This document shows positions 44,240 through 52,063 of a DNA stretch of 64,000 nt, piece by piece. This stretch comes from Rhizobium oryzihabitans. GTDB lineage: Bacteria; Pseudomonadota; Alphaproteobacteria; Rhizobiales; Rhizobiaceae. Location of the stretch: assembly GCF_010669145.1 (NCBI RefSeq), contig NZ_CP048632.1, forward strand, positions 248,001 to 312,000, in the 5' to 3' direction. The position numbers were made by a program, and so were the translations under genes. Positions within the stretch are counted from its first letter, which is position 1. The number at the start of each line of letters is the position of its first letter. The notes under the pieces are model-generated. The model made no database searches. It was not told the DNA's origin and saw only the letters and a program-made list of their open reading frames with translations.

Positions 44240-44508
44240 CCATTCAGGAACGATTAGAGGCTCAGGTTTCCGAGCACGAAGCGTTGGGATCGACGCGCCG
44301 GGACAAATCTCTTGGCATTCGGTCTATGCCGGAGGGTTACGCGCTCATGTTGAACCGTGACGAAAGCCATTTCTACTGGCTCAAGTTCGATGGCTCGGAA
44401 GGGGTGGAGGCGTGGGACAAATGGTACGTCTACCACTCGGCCACGATGAATAGCGATAGCTGCGAGATACTCGCGGTGCTTCAAGGCAAGATTGGAGCGT
44501 CTGCATGA
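44236..44508 (+). CDS. Prophage hypothetical protein
   Basis: A 90-residue protein starting MTIQERLEAQVSEHEALGSTRRDKSLG; mixed fold with aromatic core (HFYWLKFDG...WDKWYVYHS). ATGA overlaps at both ends. No known domain. Confidence 0.6.
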   Translation: MTIQERLEAQVSEHEALGSTRRDKSLGIRSMPEGYALMLNRDESHFYWLKFDGSEGVEAWDKWYVYHSATMNSDSCEILAVLQGKIGASA

Positions 44509-44591
44509 CCCCCATCCAATGGAACGGCTCAAGCACCAGCTTTGGGCCGGCGTTTGAGAAGGCAGTGAATAGCAGGGGGCTTTTCGCATGA
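44505..44591 (+). CDS. 28-residue linker mini-protein
   Basis: MTPIQWNGSSTSFGPAFEKA then VNSRGLFA, joined by 4-bp overlaps to both neighbours. Its role may be mainly to couple translation into the methyltransferase. Confidence 0.42.
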   Translation: MTPIQWNGSSTSFGPAFEKAVNSRGLFA

Positions 44592-46000
44592 GATACGGCT
44601 CAGTGTGCAGCGGCATCGAAGCCGCGACCATGGCTTGGCATCCACTCGGATGGACGCCGGCATTCTTCAGCGAGATCGAGGCTTTCCCCTCGGCCGTCCT
44701 CGCTCATCACTACGGATCGAACATGCCAGGAGAACCGCTGGCAAAGAACGGGATACCGAACTATGGCGACTTCACGCAGATCGGCGCGGATGCAGGACCA
44801 ATCGACCTTCTTGTGGGAGGAACACCCTGCCAGTCTTTCTCGGTCGCAGGAAAGCGTCTCGGACTGGATGACCCGCGCGGTAACCTCGCCCTTGAGTATC
44901 TCAGCCTGGCTCGGCGCCTGCGCGCCCGCTGGATCGTATGGGAAAACGTCCCCGGTGTCGTTTCCTCTGTCACGGATGAAGAGGACGGTGAAGGCGGTAT
45001 TCAGTCAGGAATTGAAGGACGCGAAGCCGGAGACGAATGGATTGAAGAAAGCGATTTTGCGACCTTTCTCTCATTCGTTCGGGAATGCGGGTATGGGTTC
45101 GCCTACCGAGTTCTTGACGCTCAATATGTCCGAGTGGACGGCTTTGGACGGGCTGTCCCTCAGCGACGACGGCGTGTGTTCGTTGTCGGATATCTTGGAG
45201 ACTGGCGACGTGCCGCAGCAGTATTACTTGAGCCCCAAGGCATGCGCGGGGATTCTGCGCCGCGCCGAGAACCGGGGGAAGGAACTGCCGGAACAATTGA
45301 TGCGAGCGCTGCGCGCAGTCGCGGAGCAGGCGTAAACCCCGGCATGATAACAGGTGACTGGCCGGCTCAAGTCTCTCCGACACTCGACACCTATTATGGT
45401 GACAAGATGGGGCTTGAAGATCAGCACATATTCAATCAACGCGGTGGAAAGTTTGTGCCTGTTGCCATACAGGCAGGCGCCCTGCGCGAGAACCCAAACA
45501 GTGGCCCTGACGGCGTTGGCGTTCAGGAAGGCATTTCCTACACGCTGGAAGCTCGATCAGAGGTGCAAGCCGTTGCTTTCGATACAACGCAGATCACCAG
45601 CAAGGCCAATTACAGCAATCCTCAGATTGGAGACCCTTGTCATCCTCTCGCATCAGGTGCGCACCCGCCGGCTGTGGCTTTCGCTCAGAACACCCGTGAC
45701 GAGGTTCGCCTGTTCGGTGGCGACGGGCAGGTGGTTGGAGCTCTCGCCGCAGAACCCGGCATGAAACAACAATCGTATGTCGCTCAGGATTGGGCCGTCC
45801 GCCGACTGACCCCGACCGAATGTGAGCGTTTGCAGGGATTTCCCGACAATTTCACCAATGTCCCATGGGGCAAGAAAGACACGTCGCCCGACGGGCCTCG
45901 ATACAAAAGTTTGGGGAATTCTATGGCGGTAAACGTGATGCGCTGGATCGGCCGGCGGATTGAGATGGTGGAGAAGATCACGAAAGGAGAGGCGGCATGA
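44588..46000 (+). CDS. C5-cytosine DNA methyltransferase
   Basis: A 470-residue Dcm-type enzyme. Motif I FSGIEA-like CSGIEAATMAW, catalytic GGTPCQSFS (motif IV), WENVPG (VI), PQRRRRVFVVG (VIII), RRLTPTECERLQGFPDNF (IX) and KSLGNSMAVNVMRWIG (X) are all present. The target-recognition part lies between VIII and IX. It probably protects phage DNA from restriction. A conserved-looking second frame overlaps the centre (see 44763-45335). Confidence 0.93.
   Translation: MRYGSVCSGIEAATMAWHPLGWTPAFFSEIEAFPSAVLAHHYGSNMPGEPLAKNGIPNYGDFTQIGADAGPIDLLVGGTPCQSFSVAGKRLGLDDPRGNLALEYLSLARRLRARWIVWENVPGVVSSVTDEEDGEGGIQSGIEGREAGDEWIEESDFATFLSFVRECGYGFAYRVLDAQYVRVDGFGRAVPQRRRRVFVVGYLGDWRRAAAVLLEPQGMRGDSAPRREPGEGTAGTIDASAARSRGAGVNPGMITGDWPAQVSPTLDTYYGDKMGLEDQHIFNQRGGKFVPVAIQAGALRENPNSGPDGVGVQEGISYTLEARSEVQAVAFDTTQITSKANYSNPQIGDPCHPLASGAHPPAVAFAQNTRDEVRLFGGDGQVVGALAAEPGMKQQSYVAQDWAVRRLTPTECERLQGFPDNFTNVPWGKKDTSPDGPRYKSLGNSMAVNVMRWIGRRIEMVEKITKGEAA
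44763..45335 (+). other. Second conserved reading frame inside the dcm gene
   Basis: In the +1 frame relative to dcm, 190 codons stay open. Its last half reads GMGSPTEFLTLNMSEW, then SLSDILETGDVPQQYYLSPKACAGILRRAENRGKELPEQLMRALRAVAE. I recall this SLSDxLETGxxPxxYxLSxxACxGILRRAxxRGKxLP motif as a real segment of many phage proteins. So the same bases encode two conserved protein segments. A start inside or near 44868 (MTRAV) is possible; expression is unproved. Confidence 0.55.
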
Positions 46001-46341
46001 CGAACAAATCTGCAGCAAAAGCCGTCCCAACCGGCAATGAATACGAGGCCCATTACCGGCCTGTGTGGGCAGCATCGTTCCGAGTGGTGAAGACCAGCGG
46101 GAGAGTAGCGAAGTTCTCGACAGAGCTTGCAGCAGAGGTAGCAGCGTGGCGGGTTCTGTATTCCGTCGAGCAGCGGGTAATGAGACGCGACGGCGCCCTG
46201 GTATTTGCGGCCAAGGCAACAGCCGACGCACATTTCAATCTGGCTCCATCTGTCAAAGCCAAGGGCAGCAATAAGCGAACCATTGTCGAGAAGGCACAAC
46301 GCAAGGGCAAAGAGATCAGCGTGGAGGGGGTTACGGCATGA
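45997..46341 (+). CDS. Prophage hypothetical protein
   Basis: A 114-residue basic protein starting MTNKSAAKAVPTGNEYEAHYRPVWAASFRVV. It contains a helical middle and K-rich end (KGSNKRTIVEKAQRKGKEI). Coupled by ATGA to dcm. No domain. Confidence 0.62.
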   Translation: MTNKSAAKAVPTGNEYEAHYRPVWAASFRVVKTSGRVAKFSTELAAEVAAWRVLYSVEQRVMRRDGALVFAAKATADAHFNLAPSVKAKGSNKRTIVEKAQRKGKEISVEGVTA

Positions 46342-46607
46342 GCGACAGACCGGTCGAAGCATGGCTCGCATCCAAAGACCATGAGAAATGGGGCAAGGCG
46401 ATGGTGGCCTGCCAGAGCGGAGCGCCGTGGGAGTGCGGTGCAGAAGGCAAGTGCGCCAACGGCGGCGATTGCTTCACCACGGATCGACAGGGAGCCTGTG
46501 TGGCGTGGAAAATGATCAAGCGGCTCAAGAGCGATAACGTCGTGGTGCAGCGTCACCTCCATCGTGCAGTGGAATTTCTTCGTTACGGGAAAGGAGACGC
46601 AGCATGA
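46338..46607 (+). CDS. Cysteine-rich prophage protein
   Basis: An 89-residue protein: VACQSGAPWECGAEGKCANGGDCFTTDRQGACVAW contains six Cys in 30 residues, perhaps a metal-binding knot. Helical flanks. Coupled by 4-bp overlap on both sides. Confidence 0.62.
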   Translation: MSDRPVEAWLASKDHEKWGKAMVACQSGAPWECGAEGKCANGGDCFTTDRQGACVAWKMIKRLKSDNVVVQRHLHRAVEFLRYGKGDAA

Positions 46608-46984
46608 CCACAGCAGCCAAACCCAAGCACAGCAAAGAACACATAACACTGGCTGCCCAGATGTGGTGCGACGGGCAGAAAGTCGAAGTGATCGCTGAAC
46701 GGCTCGGCATGACGCCGCAGAAACTGCGCGGCATGATAGACACATACCGAAAGCGCTTCCCGTATCGCAGAAATCACGTCAGGCGGGAAAACCCTGTGGT
46801 CAAGCCTCCTGAGATGGGCAGCGTCGTAACGCCGTTATCCAGACCGGGATGTGTTGTCCGCACGACCATTACAGGGGCGAGGGTCACCATGCCCGCGTGG
46901 AGTTCATTGACGGGCCAGAATGGCAGGCGAGGGCGTAATGACCAGCCATCCGGCAGCCGATCTGTTCCCCGAGACAATCGCTAA
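46604..46984 (+). CDS. GcrA-like/HTH prophage protein
   Basis: A 126-residue protein. ITLAAQMWCDGQKVEVIAERLGMTPQKLRGMIDTYRKRFPYR is an HTH resembling GcrA-type or sigma-4-like domains of alphaproteobacterial regulators. The remaining 75 residues are basic and disordered-looking. Could regulate late genes. Confidence 0.65.
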   Translation: MTTAAKPKHSKEHITLAAQMWCDGQKVEVIAERLGMTPQKLRGMIDTYRKRFPYRRNHVRRENPVVKPPEMGSVVTPLSRPGCVVRTTITGARVTMPAWSSLTGQNGRRGRNDQPSGSRSVPRDNR

Positions 46985-47417
46985 GCGCCCACGGTCGCCA
47001 AACGGCATCAACGTGCACCGCTTCCTTGAAGGATACGGCATCAAGGTTCTTCCTTATACCGATGCCAGAGGGTGGAAAGACCGGCCGGCGAACGTCGTCT
47101 ATGGAGGCAGAACAGTGGCTCGCCTGATGCGAAGAGACATGGAATTGACAGGGCTGGTGGTCCGCTGCATTCAGACAAGTAACCCAACCTGCTTTGATGA
47201 CGTGGTTATCCTGTCGGTATGGCGGTTCATATCGGCTCACATGGCCCACAGGAAGGCGCCAGACGTAATTCAGGAGTTCGGGCGCGTAGACCTTGCCCAC
47301 ATCAAGAAACGCGCTCACCGCCTCGTAAATGGGAGCTACGGGCGAATGGGCAAGACATGGGAAAAGATCGGCACGCTGTTGGCCGACGCTATGATTGAAC
47401 AGGAGCACGCGGCATGA
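46938..47417 (+). CDS. Prophage hypothetical protein
   Basis: A 159-residue protein starting MTSHPAADLFPETIAKRPRSPNGINVHRFLEGYGIKVLPYTD. GAGGG lies 7 bp before this ATG. It contains CIQTSNPTCFDDVVILSVWRFISAH and an HTH-like C-terminus (VDLAHIKKRAHRLVNGSYGRMGKTWEKIGTLL). Possibly a phage regulator. Confidence 0.62.
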   Translation: MTSHPAADLFPETIAKRPRSPNGINVHRFLEGYGIKVLPYTDARGWKDRPANVVYGGRTVARLMRRDMELTGLVVRCIQTSNPTCFDDVVILSVWRFISAHMAHRKAPDVIQEFGRVDLAHIKKRAHRLVNGSYGRMGKTWEKIGTLLADAMIEQEHAA

Positions 47418-48328
47418 AGATTTCCGAGCAACAGAGCTACCTCGACATGGCTGGACGCAGGGTGTTTATTGTCAGGAGAGAAAAGCTCATCGACACAACA
47501 ACCGGGCGTCGGGATCAATTCTGGACTTACATCGGATACCAGGTGGACCGAGACGGAAACCGCATTGGCGAGCCACGCGGATGGAAGTCAGACGGGAGAG
47601 ACTGGACTGGCGACATGGATGGCAACATTATCCGGGAAGCCGATATCGGCATGTCGATAACGGAACCACAGGCTGTCATTTTGGAACGGCTTATTGAGGC
47701 CATGGAGACGGATATGGCTTTGCCGATCGCCACCGGTCCTAAGCTATTCGGAAATGCGTGGCCTGAAACATCCTCAACTAGCACCGAGATCCGTGGGCAT
47801 GAAACGGTGGAGCTTGTCGCGGGAGAAGAGCACATTACCCGGCAGCGCCATGCAGCGGTCAACGATCTGACCGAGCGCAGGGCGAAGTGCAGCAGGCCTC
47901 GTATCGGGCGGATGGAAGAGGCTTTCTCCTGGGTGTCGTTGGTGTTTGATGATGAAGACCGCAAGATTTTGCTTGCCTATGCGGAAGTGAAGGCAAAAGG
48001 ATGGGAATTTAAGCGCTTCATCGAGAACAGAAACCGCCGTAGCCCTCACAAAAACGCATGGGTTAAACGAACGATATTGCGTAAAATTACAAAAACCTTG
48101 CAAGAGGTTGAAACGAAGTTGCGCAAGCGTGCAATTATCTTGCGTGATTGTGCCGGTTTACATGTGTCACACGAAGAGGCAAAACACTCATGCAAATCGA
48201 TAACGTCAACGGTTTGTGGGCGGGATGAAGAGATAAACCGGCATGCAACGCCGATGAATAGCCCCGCAAATATCACAACGGCCGCCGAACGTGAAGCACG
48301 ACGGCGCGCCAAGCTGGAAGCAGCATAA
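47414..48328 (+). CDS. Two-domain protein with leucine zipper, DUF6362-like
   Basis: A 304-residue protein. Residues 1-95 form a beta-rich unit; residues about 155-245 (RPRIGRMEEAFSWVSLVFDDEDRKILLAYAEVKAKGWEFKRFIE) resemble DUF6362-type HTH regions that precede phage terminase. Then four leucines repeat every 7 residues (TILRKITK TLQEVET KLRKRAI ILRDC), a leucine zipper. Likely a DNA-binding dimer; late-gene regulator is a reasonable guess. Confidence 0.65.
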   Translation: MKISEQQSYLDMAGRRVFIVRREKLIDTTTGRRDQFWTYIGYQVDRDGNRIGEPRGWKSDGRDWTGDMDGNIIREADIGMSITEPQAVILERLIEAMETDMALPIATGPKLFGNAWPETSSTSTEIRGHETVELVAGEEHITRQRHAAVNDLTERRAKCSRPRIGRMEEAFSWVSLVFDDEDRKILLAYAEVKAKGWEFKRFIENRNRRSPHKNAWVKRTILRKITKTLQEVETKLRKRAIILRDCAGLHVSHEEAKHSCKSITSTVCGRDEEINRHATPMNSPANITTAAEREARRRAKLEAA

Positions 48329-48406
48329 CCATTTGGACCGGCGATACCGTGAGGGTTCGCACCGCACAGGCTGAGATTGATGCGCTCAGCGGTCCCGCCA
48401 ATTCAC

Positions 48407-48483
48407 GTCGGTGTAGAGCAGCCCGGTAGCTCGCTTGGCTCATAACCAAGAGGCCGCAGGTTCAAATCCTGCCACCGCAACCA
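48407..48483 (+). tRNA. Phage-encoded tRNA-Met(CAU)-like gene
   Basis: Cloverleaf: D-arm GAGC-AGCCCGGTA-GCTC, anticodon stem-loop CTTGG-CTCATAA-CCAAG (anticodon CAT), T-arm GCAGG-TTCAAAT-CCTGC, then CACCGCA, A and encoded CCA. Total 77 nt. The D-loop is initiator-like, but the three G-C pairs below the anticodon loop are missing, and the acceptor positions 1-72 (G-A) and 2-71 (T-C) do not pair. Confidence 0.88.
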
Positions 48484-48602
48484 GTTTCACCAGCCCCGCC
48501 CGTAACAAGGTGGGGCTTATCGATTCAGGAGATGGTGTCGGCCGTCCCGACACAACCAGTGGGTACAATCGGAAATACCGATAGTACCGAGGTCAAGGCA
48601 TC

Positions 48603-48758
48603 ATGGCGATACCGAGGCTGATCTTTTGGGCTGGGGTGATGTTCATGGCTGCTGCCGTGCTCGACAGTTACGTCAATGGTTCATCTATGCTGGGGCTTTT
48701 GTTCCCAGTTGGGTCAACACTGGTGTTTTTCTCAATCAGCCAGTTAGATAAGGCGTGA
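48603..48758 (+). CDS. Small two-helix membrane protein
   Basis: 51 residues: MAIPRLIFWAGVMFMAAAVLD then VNGSSMLGLLFPVGSTLVFFSISQLDKA. Two hydrophobic segments joined by a short loop suggest a small membrane protein; holin-like size but no proof of lysis function. Confidence 0.55.
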   Translation: MAIPRLIFWAGVMFMAAAVLDSYVNGSSMLGLLFPVGSTLVFFSISQLDKA

Positions 48759-48760
48759 CG

Positions 48761-49111
48761 ATGCACATTCTCGAAATGCTGGTCTACATGATCGCGGCGC
48801 ACTTCCTTCTCGACTACGCCCTTCAAGGCGACTGGATGAGCAAGGCGAAGAACGCAACGCTTGATCTGGTGCCGGGTGAGCGCATCTGGCCGCTGGCACT
48901 GTTCGGGCATGCGCTTATCCATGCGACGGCGGTACAGATCATCACCGGCAACTGGTGGCTGTTCCCCGTTGAGCTAATCGTCCACTTCATCACCGACTAT
49001 CGGAAATGCCGTGGCGACTTCGGATACAACTTCGATCAGGCTGTGCATATCGGCTGCAAGGTTCTTTATGCCGGCGCGCTCCTTGTTTTTTCTCTCATCC
49101 GGTACGCCTAA
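48761..49111 (+). CDS. DUF3307-like membrane protein
   Basis: A 116-residue polytopic protein: MLVYMIAAHFLLDYALQGDWMSKAKN, then PLALFGHALIHATAVQIITG, WWLFPVELIVHFITDYRKCRG and VLYAGALLVFSLIRYA. The H-F-L-x-D-Y...Q and H-x-x-x-D-x-x-K pattern is DUF3307. A GTG two codons earlier overlaps the previous stop. Function unknown. Confidence 0.8.
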   Translation: MHILEMLVYMIAAHFLLDYALQGDWMSKAKNATLDLVPGERIWPLALFGHALIHATAVQIITGNWWLFPVELIVHFITDYRKCRGDFGYNFDQAVHIGCKVLYAGALLVFSLIRYA

Positions 49112-49141
49112 CCCCATTCACCCGCCCACATGGAGAGAGCG

Positions 49142-49333
49142 ATGACACGCGAACAGCGCAAGAAATTGCCAAAGGCTGGCCTGATCCGTTTTGAGTGGGG
49201 CAGCTACAGTTATGTTGCCAAATTCCGTCTTGCTAACGCGATGAAGGTCCAGATCGGACGCCTGTCCATCGTGTGGCGTATGCCGTGGCTTGAGCATTCT
49301 GCGCGGCGCCTGCATCCCGAAGTGTTCGGTTAG
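49142..49333 (+). CDS. Small basic prophage protein
   Basis: A 63-residue protein starting MTREQRKKLPKAGLIRFEWGSYSYVAKFRL; GGAGAGAG lies just before. Beta-rich, basic; unknown. Confidence 0.55.
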   Translation: MTREQRKKLPKAGLIRFEWGSYSYVAKFRLANAMKVQIGRLSIVWRMPWLEHSARRLHPEVFG

Positions 49334-49370
49334 CCACCCCATGACCACCACCGAGCAAGAGCGGGAGAGC

Positions 49371-49850
49371 CTATTGGTAGATATGCGAATAGATCGTGTA
49401 GACTCCCCAGCCGAAACCGCCAAGCGATAGGACGGTGGTCACCAAAGCAGCTCTCGTCCAAGCTGTTCCGTAGCCCCAATAGCGCGCATAGTAATTCCTA
49501 TCGCGCAGATGCGAGGAATAGGCTTGGTTAGCCAAGTACGCAAAAACGCAGGTGACGACCGCTAGAAAAGCACCGGCAGCGAAGAATACCAACGCCTCCG
49601 TTGCACCCAATACGAAAGCCGCCTCTTTCTTTATGGTGTGTTCTTTGCCCATGGTGGCAGATAGGAACGCTAAGAGCGCGATGCACGCTCCTCCATTCAG
49701 TATGAGCAGTGCCTTCAGGCCTTCCACCGATGCGTCAATAGATGCTTTCTCAAGGGCATCTGCCCGCGCTTCATCACTCAAGTTCGCCCCCAAGGTTACC
49801 CATGCCTGCATCCAGAAAAGCACGGCGGCCGGGCAGGGTGCAATAGCCAT
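49371..49850 (-). CDS. Opposite-strand membrane protein (moron-like)
   Basis: Up to 159 residues with three or four transmembrane helices (ALLILNGGACIALLAFLSATM, ATEALVFFAAGAFLAVVTCVFAYLAN, RAALVTTVLSLGGFGWGVYTIYSH). It is transcribed against the late genes and its start region overlaps the next rightward gene. A later ATG (49811) is an alternative start. Placement suggests a lysogen-expressed cargo gene. Confidence 0.65.
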   Translation of the reverse strand: MAIAPCPAAVLFWMQAWVTLGANLSDEARADALEKASIDASVEGLKALLILNGGACIALLAFLSATMGKEHTIKKEAAFVLGATEALVFFAAGAFLAVVTCVFAYLANQAYSSHLRDRNYYARYWGYGTAWTRAALVTTVLSLGGFGWGVYTIYSHIYQ

Positions 49851-50052
49851 GACTGCCGACGACGCCCGCGAGCAAGCCTGCACCCGGTTCCTTGAACCAA
49901 CCAACGCGGCATACATCGGCAAGATAAACGACAACGGCGATATCAGGTCTGCACTGTTTGACGACGAGGGCGAACCTCTGGCGATCGGTCCAGAAATGAC
50001 ACTGCGCCAAGTCGCGATGACAAACGGCTTCGTGGTCGTATCCAGACATTGA
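49849..50052 (+). CDS. Small prophage protein
   Basis: A 67-residue protein starting MTADDAREQACTRFLEPTNAAYIGKINDNGDIRSALFDDEGEPLAIGP. Small alpha/beta; unknown. Divergent-overlapping with the opposite-strand membrane gene. Confidence 0.58.
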   Translation: MTADDAREQACTRFLEPTNAAYIGKINDNGDIRSALFDDEGEPLAIGPEMTLRQVAMTNGFVVVSRH

Positions 50053-50078
50053 CCGTATTCGCCCACAGGAGCCCGCTG

Positions 50079-50333
50079 ATGCGCTCGATCATCAATCGTG
50101 GTCTAATGGCTGCTGTTGTTCTCTTTGTGCTGTGGCGCCCGTCTGACGCAAAGCAGGTCGCATATCTGCCGAGGCTCGATAGGCCAGTGGAATCGGAAAC
50201 CGTCGCCATCCGGCCGAACCGGCCATGCATCGTAGATCGCGCGCCAGTCGTCATTCAATGGCAGGTGGTTGACCCGAGCGGCAAGCGAAGGACTGCAGGG
50301 TATCTGATTATCCAGCGGGGGTGCGTGAGATGA
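50079..50333 (+). CDS. Small exported prophage protein
   Basis: An 84-residue protein starting MRSIINRGLMAAVVLFVLWRPSDA, a signal peptide or signal anchor, followed by a small beta domain with two Cys (RPCIVDR, QRGCVR) that could form a disulfide. AGGAG precedes the ATG. Spanin-like position (before terminase), but no lipobox. Confidence 0.58.
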   Translation: MRSIINRGLMAAVVLFVLWRPSDAKQVAYLPRLDRPVESETVAIRPNRPCIVDRAPVVIQWQVVDPSGKRRTAGYLIIQRGCVR

Positions 50334-50355
50334 AGGCATCTGAGGAGCAGGTTTC

Positions 50356-50802
50356 TTGACCACCCACACGAAAAAGAGCGGCGAGCCAAACAAGGGTGGT
50401 AGGCCACCGGCTTTGACGCCAGATGAGGCGACGTTGGAGATCATTCGCGGGCTTGGCGAGATCCAATGCACCACTAGAGAATGCGCCGCAGTGCTGGGTG
50501 TCAGCCATCAGACGTTCATTGCGTTCAAGGCAAAGCATCAGGAAGTTTCTGACGCTCTGGAAGCGGGAATGCAGACCGGCCGGCAGTCACTTCGACGCAA
50601 GCAGTTCAAGATGGCAGATACGAATGCGAGCATGGCCATATGGCTGGGCAAGCAATATCTCGACCAGACCGACAAGCAGGACATCACCGCCAACGTGAAG
50701 CAGGACGTAACGATATCAGATGCACGGGCAAAGCTTGAACATCAGATCAATCGCGTTGCTTCCGGTATCGGAGAGAGCGTCGGTACTAGCAAGCCTCACT
50801 GA
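50356..50802 (+). CDS. Terminase small subunit
   Basis: A 148-residue protein from a TTG start with GAGGAG upstream. GGRPPALTPDEATLEIIRGLGEIQCTTRECAAVLGVSHQTFIAFKAKHQE is the terS HTH, followed by a helical oligomerisation region. It recognises the packaging site. It overlaps the large-subunit gene by 83 bp. Confidence 0.87.
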   Translation: MTTHTKKSGEPNKGGRPPALTPDEATLEIIRGLGEIQCTTRECAAVLGVSHQTFIAFKAKHQEVSDALEAGMQTGRQSLRRKQFKMADTNASMAIWLGKQYLDQTDKQDITANVKQDVTISDARAKLEHQINRVASGIGESVGTSKPH

Positions 50803-52063
50803 CGCGGAATGCGAGGCTCTGGTCAATGACTGGGGCTTTCTTGCCAGAGACAACCAACTGCCACCGGATGGTGACTGGTTGGTGTGGCTCATCCTGGCTG
50901 GACGAGGGTTCGGAAAGACTCGCACTGGTGCTGAATGGGTGAGGGAGCGTGTGAAGGCTGGGGCGGGGCGTATCGCTCTGATCGCGCCGACGGCTTCAGA
51001 CGCGCGAGACGTTATGGTCGAAGGGGAGAGCGGGCTTCTGTCCGTCTGCTGGGCTGGCGACAAGACATACTCGGGGGAAGACCTTGGGCGGCCGGCTTAC
51101 GAGCCATCAAAGCGCCGGTTGACTTGGGCGAATGGCGCGACGGCGACGTGCTTCTCTGCTGAGGAACCGGAACGACTTCGTGGCCCGCAGCATGAGGTAG
51201 GCTGGTGCGACGAGCTGGCGGCGTGGAAGTACCTGCAGGACACATGGGACATGTTCATGTTTGGCCTTCGCCTCGGGGTGAAGCCGCAGGCATTGATCAC
51301 CACCACGCCTAAACCGCTCAAGATATTCAAGACCCTTGCCAACGACCCCAAGACGGTTGTGACGCGAGGATCGACATTCGATAACGCTGCGAACCTGGCC
51401 GGAACCTTCCTCAAGGCTGTGAGGGATAAGTACGAAGGCACGCGGCTCGGTCGGCAGGAATTGTATGCGGAGGTCATGGAAGAGGCTGAAGGCGCTCTTT
51501 GGACGCGCCAGATGGTTGAGGATGCCAGGCACGAGGGCGCGTTGCCAGAGATGGCCCGCATCGTTGTTTCGATCGATCCTGCAACCACCAACAAGGAAGA
51601 CAGTGCAGAGACGGGCATCGTTGCTGCTGGCCTCGGTCGTGATGGTCTTGGCTATGTGCTCAATGATGGCTCTGGCAGGTACAGTCCGGGCGATTGGGCG
51701 AAGAAGTCGGTCTCGATGTTTCGAGAACTTGGGGCAGATCGGTTCGTCGCTGAAGGCAATCAGGGCGGCGAGATGGTCCGCCATACGATAAAGACGGAGT
51801 GGTCCGCTGCACCAATCACCATTGTTTATGCATCGAGAGGCAAGGCAGCACGAGCCGAGCCGGTGGCAGCGCTATACGAACAAGGCAAGGTCAAGCATGT
51901 GGGGGCGAACCTCTCCACATTGGAAGATCAGCTTTGCACATGGGAACCGCTTTCCGGCATGCCGTCGCCTGACAGGCTCGACGCGCTGGTGTGGGCGCTG
52001 ACTGAATTGATGCTTGGCGTACAGCCGTCATCCACCACAACAAGGGTATCGGGTCTGATTTGA
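50720..52063 (+). CDS. Terminase large subunit
   Basis: A 447-residue protein. Walker A ILAGRGFGKTRTGAEWV (about residues 58-74), an ATPase core with GPQHEVGWCDELAAWK (Walker B DE), and the nuclease domain VVSIDPATTNKEDSAETGIVAAG with later D residues. It translocates and cuts DNA during head filling. The ATG at 50720 precedes the end of terS, a normal nested arrangement. Confidence 0.95.
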   Translation: MHGQSLNIRSIALLPVSERASVLASLTDAECEALVNDWGFLARDNQLPPDGDWLVWLILAGRGFGKTRTGAEWVRERVKAGAGRIALIAPTASDARDVMVEGESGLLSVCWAGDKTYSGEDLGRPAYEPSKRRLTWANGATATCFSAEEPERLRGPQHEVGWCDELAAWKYLQDTWDMFMFGLRLGVKPQALITTTPKPLKIFKTLANDPKTVVTRGSTFDNAANLAGTFLKAVRDKYEGTRLGRQELYAEVMEEAEGALWTRQMVEDARHEGALPEMARIVVSIDPATTNKEDSAETGIVAAGLGRDGLGYVLNDGSGRYSPGDWAKKSVSMFRELGADRFVAEGNQGGEMVRHTIKTEWSAAPITIVYASRGKAARAEPVAALYEQGKVKHVGANLSTLEDQLCTWEPLSGMPSPDRLDALVWALTELMLGVQPSSTTTRVSGLI

